NCBI GenBank assembly: GCA_013365325.1
Contig: JABVXV010000501.1
Coordinates: 1 to 33,403, forward strand
Reading direction: 5' to 3'
Source: Dipetalonema caudispina
Lineage: Eukaryota > Nematoda > Chromadorea > Rhabditida > Onchocercidae
Length of the DNA: 33,403 nt
The notes beneath the pieces are model-generated. The model searched no databases, was not told where the DNA came from, and saw only the letters and a list, made by a program, of their open reading frames with translations. The number at the start of each line of letters is the position of its first letter. The first letter of the stretch is position 1. This document shows, in pieces, positions 1 through 10,945 of this stretch. Position numbers and translations under genes: made by a program.

Positions 1-121
<121 letters not shown>

Positions 122-547
122 GATATAATTCAACCTTCTGAGAATACTATGCACAATTTGAAGTTAAGTTATTACACAACGGTTATTTTTTACTTTCACA
201 TCATCATTATTCTTTACTTTATATGCAATAATATTTTTATAATATATTCATAACATAAAAAGTAAAAAATAGAAATTTTTTTACCGCCCAATGAGTACAA
301 AACGAAAAGTAAATGAGTATCAGAATTACAATACATATGGTATAATTTCTAATGAAATTTGAGTTTTTAAATTTTCAAATTTAAACATTGCAATTTTAAT
401 AAACCCATTATATAAACTTTATATAACTTATACAGTTGAAAAGATATAATGTAATGATAACAATTATGTTAAAAGCAGAAAATTAATTGATAATGTTAAT
501 TAACAATGTCAATTGGAAATTTCAAATTTTTATGATGATTATTACAG
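122..547 (+). other. 5' flank or first intron of IFT74
   Basis: AT-rich sequence before the first assignable coding exon. ATGs at 149 and 292 open short frames. The frame from 292 reaches a possible GTAAAT donor in phase 0, which does not fit the phase required at the 547/548 acceptor, so I did not use it. I looked for an RFX/DAF-19 X-box (14-base imperfect palindrome), expected near nematode IFT promoters, and saw no convincing match. A promoter cannot be placed here. Confidence 0.4.
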
Positions 548-3500
548 CGAGTCGAATTGGATCTAATTCACCATCACGATTGAATTCGGCTACGGTAATT
601 CTTTTTCTTTTTCTTCCTTTTTTTTTATTATATTCTTTCAGGAATTTGCATCAATACGAATCTTTTAATTTTTAAATTTTAATTTTCCATAAGAAATTCA
701 CATTGTGATGAATTCGAATTTTAGCAGAACGAAAGGGTTCGAAGTCGAATAGGTACGACTCAAAATGCAAAATTAGTAACAGGTGTGATTCAAACAGCAC
801 CACGTGGTACAGCGATGCGACCTGTAACACAACAAGGATTGACCGGTGTTAGAGCACCAACAAGAGCTGGAGGTTGAATTTCTTCATTTATAATTATCGT
901 TTCAAAGAATGGATGAATGAATCTGCTAGTACGGCAGAAATTGATAGCAAACAAATAACTTTACTCTTTCTTCGAAGAATCTTTACGTTATTTAGTAAAA
1001 CGTTATCTGAAGCGATTTCGAAATACCAAATTCAATGCTTCAATGATAAGTTTTGAAATTTTGAAAAAATTGATTATTCTATCAATATAGCTGGACGTTT
1101 CGTGGTCGATAAGAACTACTACATGTCATTGCTTCGAGCACAAATGAAAAATTTGATAAGTGAAATTGACAAATTACGTGGTGATTTGAACAAAGGTGAA
1201 CGTGATCGACAAAATTTATTGATTTATGAAAAAAAGTGAATATTTACCATTTTAAGAAAGAGTTTAAAAAATAATAAATGACTGAATCCAGTAGTAATGA
1301 CCAGTTCTTGTTTGAGACAAAAAATTTGAAATTTAAAACTAAACGATGATCAATATTATATACAAACGTACAAAATAAGAATTCAAAAATCAATCAATAA
1401 CTTTTTTTTTCAAAGAATGCAAAAAAAATTTAGTCAATAATTTATCTTTAAACATTATATTGTTAGCAAAGGTTACAAGCTTTTTGGAGTGAATATGATA
1501 GGATCTATATGATAATTTTTCTAAATATCAAACTCACTTTTAACCACTATTTTAATTTATATGGTATCATCTTCAGGACAGAGGAAGAAGCAAATATAAT
1601 TCGAACATTGCAAGGGCGTTTGCTGGATTGTAATAAGGTTAAAAATAAAACTTTAATAGTGTTATATTGAAATTTGAAAAAAAAAATTGTTGTGATAGCC
1701 AATAAATAGTACAAGTCTGAAATTCGATCTTTTTTGTAGTTCATACAAACAAAATAAATTGTTACAGATCTTCATGATCTGAATTGTAGAAAATTCTGCC
1801 AGAAGGCAAGAATACTTAAAAATAGATTACTGATTGATTCTTATCTTATTAAACAATTAATAAATATATGCTTTCTGGCGATTTTAACAATATCGTTGCT
1901 AATGGTGAAAAATAAAATAGATCAATATTTCTCCATCTGCTAATGTTTCTCCTTCTCTTTCCTTTCATTTTGCTTTTCTTGAAATTTCTAAATATAATTT
2001 TGTTTTTACAACTTGAAATAACTTTTGCAGATAGTGGATTTGATCAATACAAATTCAGAATTGCATGAAATTGAAAATGAATTAGCTAAATTACATGAAC
2101 AATGTAGTGATGCAGAAAAGAGCTTAGTCGAATTAGCTGAAAATCGACATATGCAGGAAGAAGATATACGCAAGATTGAAAGTGAAATCGAAGAACAGAA
2201 AGCTCGAAATAATGCTAAATTTCATTCGATGGTATATTCATTAAATTTAAGCAAAATATTTTTTTCTAATAAATATTAGAAACATATATATTTGTTAAAA
2301 ATCTACATTCCATCCAGCGTTTTTCGAAATTTCAAAATCATTTTATCAATATTCAGAATCCAGCAATTTATGATGCATATGAAGAACTGAAGAAGGAAAA
2401 TGAAGAATTATTGGAAAAATGTCAGATGAAACAAGAAACGTTGAATGAATTGAATCAAAAGAAGAAACAATTTGATGAATATTTGGCGAAATTTCCACTC
2501 AAACAACAAGCTAGTATATTTTAATAAAAGATTAACAAATAATATTTATGCGTATATTGAAATATGATTGATTTGTGAAAGAAGACTCTTTATTTATAGC
2601 AATTATTTTGAAATTTTTTATAATTATCAAAAATTTCATAATGTTTAAATTTAAATATATTTCTGAATGAGCTATTTTTCTTTTAAATAATGCATTAAGT
2701 ACCGAATTCTTTACCAAATTTGTGAAAATACAATAAAAATATATTTGGTAAACTAACCATCAAACATATAAACATATACATAAACATGCAAAATCACTAA
2801 TGATACAAGATTATCTTAGTAGTTCTTCGTTATTTAGGAAAGTTTGAAGTAAATTTTTGAAATAATTTTAATTTTTTATTTTATTCAGTATATATTAAAA
2901 ATCTTATTGTCACTCATTTATAGCCATACTTTACGAACGTTTAGCGGAATTAGAAGAGAAAAAACAAATAATTACTGATGAAATTAACGCAGATGGTACA
3001 CCAGATGAACAACGTGAACGTTTATTGATAACAGTCATTCGTACAACTGATGAAATCAATGTAATACAAAAGCAGTAAGTATTATTAATATACTTTTTAA
3101 TTTTGAAACTTATTATTAACTACGAAATGTCAACTAATAAATGATACTTAATATAACGAATGAAAGGAATGAGACTTTAGTTACTTTAGGTTTAATACAT
3201 ATCACTGAATCATATGAAAGAATGTTTTGATGTTTTAATTTACAGATTAGATGATATTAATGAACATATCAAGCAATTAACGGAAGAATTACGAGAATTT
3301 GATATTGAAATGGAAAATGTCGCTGGTAAATTATCAACTATTATTGGATAATTTTATTTAAACAATCATTTATCTATTCTTTTATTATTTCTATTAGTTA
3401 CTATCATATTTAATGATTTCGAATGAAAACATTGAATTAACAATTCTAATCTTATGCTTAAATAAAGATTAATATGGTTATAACAGTTGCCAATTATCAT

Positions 3501-5802
3501 GATACTTATTATTATTGTTCGGTGCAGCAATTCTGTTAGCCGAGACTAACGTAGGATTCGCACTTAAATTTTAGAAAAATTCAAGTCAAAATTTGAAAAT
3601 ATACTATGTTTTTCCAGGTGAAAAAAACGAAAAATACCGGGAGCTTAAACTAAAAGAAATGCAAATAGATGAATTTTTGAATGCATACGACAATTTGAGA
3701 GCAAAAGAAGAGTCGCGAATCGATGAGATATCTGCTGAAGTGATCCGTATATTAGAATTAATTTCAACAAATACTACGAACTTCTGTTTAATCTCCCAGA
3801 ACATTAACCTGGATTTCACTGGATTGAAGGTTAATGAAAATATTTCGGCATCAGCATTGAAGGAATGTAAGTAGGATGCTTTTGAATCATTAAATTTTCT
3901 CAGAAAATTTTTAAAACCTCAACAATTTACAATTTAATTTTCTTTCTTTGATTGCTAATTACTGGAGGAATTTGAAATCTGAAATTTTGAAATGATTTAT
4001 AAATTTGCCATCTTTTATTTCCAAAATCTAAAATTTATAATGGTATTAATATGATTGATACCATTGCAAATCGATACCAATACTTGCAGTGTATGTTTGT
4101 TTACAAGAAGAATTATTTAAATTGGATAAGCTGGAAGAACATCTTCAAACTGACAACAATCAGATTAATGAACGAATAAAAGGAATAGATGAGAAGATGG
4201 AACAGTTTGAAAATATCAACGATTTGAAAGCTGATAAGGAACAGAAGCGTCAGGTACGATTAAGAAGTTCATTAAGAAGAGCATATATAGATTGCAATGA
4301 TGATTATATTGTATCAATGGTATGATTACAAACAGTGTTTTCTTTTTTAGGAATTAGAAAATCGCCAGAAAATTTTGGCGGTAGAATTACCAAAAACTAA
4401 CAATTCATATCAGAAATTAATGGATGAATTAGATCAAATGAAATTTCGGCTCGAAAAGAACGACGAATATATCAAAGTGAGAAAATATTGGTTAATTTAG
4501 GAATTTTCAAAAAACTGTACAGAGCAGAGAATTTATGTTCTGAAGTTCATTTTAAAAATGTTTTAAGAAATTTAATTTGCAAGGTTGATAATTTTGCCTA
4601 CAGTTAGTTTTTTTTTTTTTTTTTTTTGTTTATTTCTCATACCTAAAACTAATAAGATTCCGAGATACATTTTAAGATTCGGTTAATCCATCATGAATTC
4701 GATTGTATTAACGTTATTAGCATATAATCATTTCGCATATTTTTCAGCGAGGGATAATTTGTATTCTATCAGATTTTGTGAATTCATATGAATTAATGTG
4801 GAAAACTTTCCAGTTAAGAGATGTGGAAAAGAAATGGCAACGTATAGAAAAAAACTTGAATGTATTGCGTGAAGCAGCAGCACAACGAGAAATGGAAACA
4901 AATTATGAAGTTTTTAAGGAAAAGGTAAGAAAAATTATAAAATTGTACTGTTATGTATGTGATGAGCTACATTAAGCGTATACGTATGTCCGTCAGTACA
5001 TGAACTCGGATATATGAATAGGTAAAAAAAACTGAAGGTTAATAATTGGCTAGTTTGCAAAAAGCAAATTATCGTTATTTTGGATAGGATGGAGTGTAGC
5101 ATCACGCTTATATTGATTGCTCAATCATTCCTTCATCAAATTTGCAGTTTAGGTATCATTCTAAATGAAACTTCACATGTATCGCATTACTTTATCATCG
5201 ACATTTATCGTATAATTTTGAGAAAAAAGATGAAAATCCCAAGGACGACGGTCGCATTTTTCAAGCTAAATTTAGAACTTTAAAAACTTTAAACACAGCA
5301 ATAAAAATCAACTTTCATGACATCCGAAATTTCATTCGAAAAAAATTGTTATACAATTGTGATATATTTTGGTAACGACTTTTTTGTCGAGTATCAGTTG
5401 GCAAAAAGGGCATTAAGCATTAAACTATTCGATGATTTCATAATTCTCTGAAGATTTACAACTTTTCAATTACTGTCCAATTTTTAAATGATTTTCTAAT
5501 TTAATTAAATTCTTACGACATATTTATAGCTCTATATGGAGGCTAATTTATCTAAATTGGTCAGTTTAAGATATTAATATACATTGCTAAATAATTATTT
5601 CTCTTTGCATTTTCGCCGTTTATCATGCTGTTACAAATGCTAAGATTGAAAATTAACAAATTCAAATGAAAATTTTACATAAATTTTAAAAGTTCAAATT
5701 TCGGCGGTTCAAGATAATCTTGCTCTGTATTTTTATTTCCAGGCATTACAACTGAAGGCAGCATACAACGCAGTATTGATTGCATCTATGAAACTTTGTT
5801 GA
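548..5802 (+). CDS. IFT74: Intraflagellar transport protein 74 homolog (IFT-B core coiled-coil subunit), 13 exons, 5' end incomplete
   Basis: Known role: IFT74 pairs with IFT81 as a long coiled coil in the IFT-B core, and its basic N-terminus helps the pair carry tubulin into cilia. In nematodes that means sensory neurons. Exons I join: 548-594, 728-872, 1091-1235, 1577-1637, 2031-2231, 2357-2513, 2924-3074, 3246-3325, 3618-3866, 4090-4253, 4351-4476, 4814-4924 and 5743-5802, the last including stop TGA. All junctions are GT-AG and the phases agree throughout. Visible landmarks are a basic Ser/Arg/Gly-rich N-terminus, the family signature RPVTQQGLTG at 818-847, DKNYYMSLLR from 1108, INTNSELHEIENEL in exon 5, ILYERLAELE in exon 7, and EKKWQRIEKN from 4826. 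Nearly everything after the signature is Glu/Lys/Leu-rich coiled coil. The chain of about 564 residues compares with 600 in human IFT74. The family call is secure. The first exon is not: 548 has an acceptor AG but needs one upstream base, while in-frame ATGs at 487, 532 and 535 would allow an unspliced start. Confidence 0.95.
723..727 (+). promoter_or_regulatory. Tandem NAGNAG splice acceptor of IFT74 exon 2
   Basis: The acceptor reads TAGCAG, so splicing can end at 724 or 727. Both choices keep the frame and differ by one Gln codon in the basic N-terminal region. I used 728 as the exon start. Confidence 0.55.
4608..4627 (+). repeat. Poly-T tract in an IFT74 intron
   Basis: Twenty consecutive T in the intron between exons 11 and 12 (4477-4813). 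It is a simple homopolymer, well upstream of the acceptor at 4813, and not a splice polypyrimidine tract. Confidence 0.9.
4925..5742 (+). other. Last and longest intron of IFT74
   Basis: An 818-base phase-0 intron, against 97-410 for the others, with donor AAG/GTAAGA and acceptor TTTCCAG. It holds a 67-codon open frame at 5080-5283 with no recognisable family, which I take as chance. An 8-base palindrome CGTATACG lies near 4977. I see no nested gene. Confidence 0.8.
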
Positions 5803-5866
5803 AAATATCACTTATGCTTATCATATCACTAGATTACCTTGCTATCATTTATTGATTTCTCAGCTC

Positions 5867-5872
5867 AATGAA
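5867..5872 (+). terminator. Possible polyadenylation signal of IFT74 (AATGAA)
   Basis: AATGAA lies 65 bases after the IFT74 stop. It is a common nematode variant of AATAAA, and no plus-strand AATAAA occurs closer. On the minus strand an AATAAA is present at 5853-5848, so convergent transcription from the right cannot be excluded. Confidence 0.35.
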
Positions 5873-5889
5873 TGATTGCTCTGATACAG

Positions 5890-5982
5890 GCACATATCAA
5901 CCGTTATCCACGTTTAGCCAGACGAAATCTAAAAGAAGAACAATCCCATGCAATAGTTATTTTAATTTTTTGCCAAGTATAA
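5890..5982 (+). other. Candidate alternative last exon of IFT74
   Basis: An AG at 5888-5889 is followed by 30 sense codons and TAA, in the phase left by exon 12 (phase 0). The encoded tail begins AHINRYPRLARRNLKEEQ and turns hydrophobic towards its end. It is basic and GC-richer than the surroundings. The exon at 5743-5802 is the better homologous C-terminus, so this would be a variant tail or simply 3' flank. The acceptor has only a weak pyrimidine tract. Confidence 0.25.
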
Positions 5983-6053
5983 AATATGTTAAATTTTTTT
6001 GTCACCTATGTTTCTTTTTTTCACTTATATATTTACTATTTTTACATTTGTGC

Positions 6054-6076
6054 AAAAAAAAAAAAAAAAAAAAAAA
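6054..6076 (+). repeat. Poly-A tract
   Basis: Twenty-three consecutive A about 250 bases past the IFT74 stop. It could be a retroposition tail or a plain homopolymer. I found no target-site duplication that would decide. Confidence 0.85.
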
Positions 6077-7370
6077 TTAAATAATATTGTAATCATGAAG
6101 AGTTTAGTGTCTTCCTTTTGTCCGAAAGCTGAAATACTTCCGCTCATTTACATAGCTACCTGATAAGATACAAGCAATTGACACCAAAAATAAGGACGCT
6201 GTTTTCATAAAGCGTCATGGCTTCTGAAGTGCTCATTGTATGCATTGAATGCAGTAACGTAAATGAATTCGGAAACATTAAGCAAATGTTCCGGTTAAAG
6301 TTCTCTTTCTGGTTAAGAGAGTAGATTGTTTAGAATCGGTTCAGATGAAAGTGAAGACACTGTTCTTGTAACATATCACTATTCTTGCAATTTATTGCTG
6401 GTATTTTATTAGCTGATATTACTTAATATGATTCTAGAAAAAGTGATAAACAATTTTTATTAAACAAATTAATGTAACCTTTATTCACTAAGTTAATATG
6501 CCTCCGTTGAAAAAAAAAAAGAAAGAATATTGCAGCAATATGTAATGATTCGAGCTTCATCCTATAAAATCATAAATTGGTTTTCATACATAAAGAGATA
6601 AGTATGAAGGTATCAATTTTTTGTTCTATATCTATTTATTCCATCTAAATTTAAAGCTGATACATTCTTCTACAGCTATAGCAACAAAATTCGCTGGGAC
6701 AAATGCATGGTTTTCAAAATTTCCAAAAAAAAAGTTGTTTCACTGAGTATCTCTTTTAAGAGGTAACTTTGGAAGCTAATATTATCAATGGCATGAAGTT
6801 CGGTCAATTTAAGCAAACAACACTACGATATGTAAAGCTTATGCTAAAAATTCGAAGTGTTTCTGCACTATTTTCAGTATAAATTCGTATAATTTCGTTT
6901 TTATTCTTTAATTATTTAATTTATTTGCTTATAAGCCATTAATTTATCAGCTAATTACTAAATAAACGAATTAAACCAGTTCACTTTTCCTTTTTTTCGA
7001 GAGCCAGTCTTTTTTACCTGCTTCTAAAGCAAAATTCTTATTTTTGAATTGTTTTTTTACCAAGATTTAGAATGTTTTTCCCATTTTTAAAAGAAAATAA
7101 ATAAAATTCTCAATTCAGCATGGATTTCATTGCTTCAACTAAAATATTTGCAATTTGACTCGAAAAAAAAATATAGATAGTTTAACCCAAAAAAATATGT
7201 TTGCTACCTATAATAACTTATTTACTAAAGTAGCATTGCTGGAATGGAACTCTTCCCTTTTGCGTCGGATTCTGATTATAAGGAACACTTCTCTGTACCG
7301 TTTAGGCAAGTATTTTTTAGATTCTAATTTCGATAATTCCGAAAATCTAACTACAAGAAGAATGTACGAG
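6077..7370. other. Non-repetitive region with GC-richer islands, no identified gene
   Basis: This stretch is less AT-rich than the rest of the right-hand part. Unassigned exon-like frames occur on the minus strand at about 6330-6155, and on the plus strand at 6217-6330, 6676-6762 and 7244-7309; these are treated as separate observations. None matches a protein family I recognise and they do not join into one gene in a consistent phase. Confidence 0.5.
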
Positions 7371-7396
7371 GATAATAATAATTTATTAATTTCTCA

Positions 7397-7467
7397 TTTA
7401 TTATTATTATTATTAATTATTATTATTACTATTATTATTAATATTATTATTATTGTTATTATTATTA
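7397..7467. repeat. (ATT)n microsatellite
   Basis: ATT repeat with AAT, ACT and GTT interruptions. A short run of the opposite sense (AAT) sits just upstream at 7372-7383. It inflates the open frame at 7155-7574, whose centre is a run of Ile and Leu. Confidence 0.9.
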
Positions 7468-7962
7468 GCTGTTTTTCATCTAATATCATCAAGCTATACG
7501 ACAAAACTAAAAATGAAAAAATAATGAATGAAAAAATGGAACATTCGGAATTCGATTTTTTCTTTTTTCCTTGAATTTATTATCAGAAAAAAGAATTTTT
7601 TGCATTTTTTTTACCCAATTATTTAAAACTGGAATTTTTATATGCCAGTCTAAAAGTAACAATCATTCTAATGTTCCGTTTTCCAAGGCAAACATCAAAA
7701 TTTATCAAAATTTGACATTTGACAGTTAAAAAGATAGGAGAGAGAGAGGAGGTGAAGAAAAGGAAACGAAGTAGGCATATGTATAAAAAAGTAGGAGATA
7801 GAGAAGAGGGACAAAAAGCACAATTTGTGAATAACCAAAAGGTGTGGGAAATTTTAAAATTGTTACATGTTACTCAATGGGACACAATAAGCAAGCAAAT
7901 TGAAGCCATTTAAAGGATTTCAAGTGATCGGAGATTATAATAATGCAATTTATTCTAAAATA

Positions 7963-7989
7963 AAATTTGCATTTATCCAATGCAAATTT
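7963..7989. repeat. Perfect 11-bp hairpin, 5-nt loop
   Basis: AAATTTGCATT at 7963-7973 pairs with AATGCAAATTT at 7979-7989 around the loop TATCC. It is the first of three inverted repeats within 290 bases. Confidence 0.8.
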
Positions 7990-8017
7990 GTATGAAGTCC
8001 ATAATATCTGTTGGTCG

Positions 8018-8033
8018 TTCATGATATCATGAA
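8018..8033. repeat. 16-bp perfect palindrome
   Basis: TTCATGATATCATGAA, flanked by further partly complementary bases (TGGTCG to its left, TGGTCA to its right) that could extend it with G-T pairs. Confidence 0.8.
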
Positions 8034-8206
8034 TGGTCAAGAGGAAATGGAGGTAGCATAACATGGATGATGACCTCTTTCGGATAGAATTACGATGAAT
8101 AGGTGAATAATAATGGATAATCATTATGGATCAAAAGAGTAGGATTGAAAAAAGGTAAATAAAAGGAAGAAATCGATTGCATCTAAATATGGAGCTATAC
8201 TACTCC

Positions 8207-8251
8207 TAGAATTTATTCACTTACCATTTAATGGTAAGTGAATAAATTCTA
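8207..8251. repeat. 45-bp palindrome: 22-bp perfect arms around one base
   Basis: The left arm 8207-8228 contains ATTTATTCACTTACCATT. The right arm 8230-8251 is its exact reverse complement, and the centre is T8229. No mismatch occurs in 22 pairs, which is far beyond the other inverted repeats here. Confidence 0.93.
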
Positions 8252-10761
8252 TTCACTGAGCTCTTTAATGCTTTAATTTGAATGAAATTTAAAATTTGTT
8301 TATTAATGCAATATGCACTATCACTCTGCGCATAAATGAATTTTAGTGACTATTTTAATTTAAATCATACGATTTGATAAATCTAAAAATATATTTTCAT
8401 TTTTCTTAGCATTAAACTCCGGGATTTTTAGGTTCCTACTTTTAAGCATCTTAAACTTTTTAATTATCTTTAACTTTATCGATCGACATTCCAAGTCTCG
8501 AATAATTAAACTTGTTGGACATTGTGCCAAACGGCCGAAGGCCTTCAATTTTACTATTTTAAGTTTTTAATTTCTGCGCTAATTTTAAGTTCCACAATAA
8601 ATGCTTACCGCATAATATTACCAATTTTTCAAAATATTTCACTGATTCTTTATAATATTTGGATAAGTGAATGATGCGACTTGTTTGTCATAACTATATT
8701 TCATTTCATAACATTTAAATCATCAATTGAATCATACATTTACAAGTCGAAAAAGAGAAAGGTATACTGCCACTTCACATTTTACTTTTTTTAGCCAAAG
8801 AATATTTGCAACAATATTTATATGAAACGTCGATAACAAAATTTTCAAATGTTTGTGAGATTTTTTCGATATTTTTTCTCCTACTTTTAAAAAGAATTAT
8901 AGGAAATTTGTAATGTCTCTTTTCTTATTATCCTATTCTTCCAATTTTTATGCATGACACTTTTAATGGAATTTAAACAGTATTGAAGAGATTATTATCA
9001 TTGTTGAAACTTTATTTATCATCAAAATGACGAATAGATTAATATTTTTCAGAAATTTAACATGGCAAATTATCCATCTATTTCATTCCTGCGCAAGTAT
9101 TGCTTGTATTTCAACGATCATTGAAAACATTTGACTTGATAATAGGGAATAATTTCCATTTTCAACATTATTATTCTAACCATTATTTTATTATTTAAAT
9201 AATACTAAGCCATACGCATCTTAACAAATCGCTTTACTTTTCCTTCATCAGGAAGACAATTGTGGAATTCACACTCTTTTCCAATCAGGAATGATTAAAT
9301 ATAGAAAAAGGAGCAGTCAAAAATATAATCCTAAAATTATATCACTATTTGAATTTTTGAAAATATAATATCCTTAATGATCCCAAAACTCTTTGTTGAC
9401 TAATACAACAAAAGAATTTGAATACAATGTACTCAATCGTACTAAGGCACGAATTCATATCTATTACGTTATTGGTCAGCCTGTTCTGATTGATCCGCAA
9501 TGTCATTTCCAGTTCATTATTTATATACGATTTGTAATTCTATTTTCAGTTCATCATGCACAAGAACTATATCGAGTGTTAATTTTATCAAATTTTTGAA
9601 AACGTTTGAGCAAGCGCTAAATCGTTCAAAAATGAGGAAAAAAAATTTATCAAAAAACTATCGAAAAAAAAAAAATAAAATTTGTTCAGATGGATGTTTT
9701 TTCTTTTTTCTCCTATCTATCGCAACGTTTGAGCTATTATAAGTTATATGGAATGAAAAAGATGTCGAGTGGTTTCATAAAAACAGACAAATTGTAGAAA
9801 TTTCAAGAAAAAAAAAAATTACAAGAAGATTTGCTAATTTTTTTTCTTTGTATAAAATATTTCATTGACAAAAATAACTCTTTTTTCCTATCTCTTTTGG
9901 AAAAGGTAAATGCTACTAAAGATTTCTCGATGCATTTGGATAAGTACGAATAGAAGTTTAACAATGTCATTTTCGCTTATTTAAAATCTATTTAACCGAA
10001 TCGTGAGATCACTGAATATAGGTTTATTCAAATTGAAACCATCAAATTGAATAATTCTTTGATTGATTTGATTTGTCTGAATGGAGGAAAAAATTATTAT
10101 CCATTGTTATCCGTTGTATTCACTTCAATTTTTATGTCGTGTCATCATTTTTTTAACACAATTTTTTCCTGATGACATTTTGAATAGCAAATTTTCAATC
10201 AATGATTTTTAATTTTAAGTTAGGTACAAAAATTTCAATCCAGACCTTTAAATTTTCATAAAATTAGGTTTACAATAAACATTTCTTCAAATTGTACATG
10301 CCAAAAAGTTTTGAGTAAATGTAATGATAACTAATGATACTTTACAGCAGAAACATGTTTAATATTGCTTCAAACATTAAAACTTGATTTACTGGTTTAA
10401 ATTAAAATATGAATTCCAATTTCAGCTCTTAAATTTAATTTTCATAACACATTAAAAATGTTTTGCAAATATTTTCCCTCATAGATATCTTTTCCAGTTA
10501 ATCGTCCTCATTATGCACTTTATTTTGCTTATTAGCGTATTGGTGTAAAGAACAACAAATATTTTATTGAAATAATTGTATTTTCTTCAACAACAGCATA
10601 TATGCCAGCTTGATTATTAAGTTTTCTGCAACTTCTGATAATAATTAATACATTGATGAAACCAAATAGAACACTCCATTAGTAGAATTATCAAATTATT
10701 TTATTCAGATTCACTTAACTGTTGATGATCCCAATCAGTTTTGTAAATAATCGAGCTCGCA

Positions 10762-10784
10762 TATAGCTTGATCAGTAAGCTATA
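10762..10784. repeat. 8-bp hairpin, 7-nt loop
   Basis: TATAGCTT and AAGCTATA are perfectly complementary around GATCAGT. The arms are short and may be a chance occurrence. Confidence 0.55.
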
Positions 10785-10878
10785 AAGTCTTTTTGATTTG
10801 TCCTAAATTTCCTGGAAATATTAATTATTAATGTCACTTTAATTTTGCTTAAAACTTTCAAAGAAATTTATTGCATTA

Positions 10879-10945
10879 TTCATCATACTTCAACATTCAA
10901 CTATACTTATCCCTCATGTACAGTTGAATAGAGGAATATGATGAA
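10879..10945 (+). ncRNA. miRNA-precursor-like hairpin (candidate)
   Basis: A 67-nt foldback. TTCATCATA (10879-10887) pairs with TATGATGAA (10937-10945). Next come one mismatch, three pairs including one G-U, and three mismatches. TTCAACT (10896-10902) then pairs with AGTTGAA (10922-10928), extended by TAC/GTA after one mismatch, with a terminal loop of about 11 nt. By hand about 23 of 28 arm positions pair, the shape of an animal pre-miRNA. Strand and expression are unknown, and AT-rich DNA gives many such foldbacks. Confidence 0.25.

Noticed and set aside
292..309. ATG at 292 with a GTAAAT donor as the first exon of IFT74 (MSTKRK)
   Set aside because: It ends in phase 0, whereas the acceptor at 547 needs phase 1; joining them gives an immediate stop frame.
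5904..5928. Minus-strand terminal micro-exon (FRLAKRG then stop) after a strong TTCTTCTTTTAG acceptor, with AATAAA at 5853-5848
   Set aside because: Only seven codons, no upstream exon could be identified, and the same bases fit a plus-strand frame; too little to call a convergent gene.
6504..6545. Short ATG frame starting MPPLKKKKKE, like a ribosomal protein start
   Set aside because: It stops after 14 codons and the Lys run is an A-homopolymer.
7155..7574. Longest open frame in the window (139 codons, +)
   Set aside because: Its centre is a translated ATT repeat (Ile/Leu/Asn runs), the ends are AT-driven, and no domain or homolog is recognisable.
9393..9599. 68-codon plus frame with a fairly protein-like first half
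   Set aside because: No family recognised, overlapped by another open frame, and within the length expected by chance at this composition.
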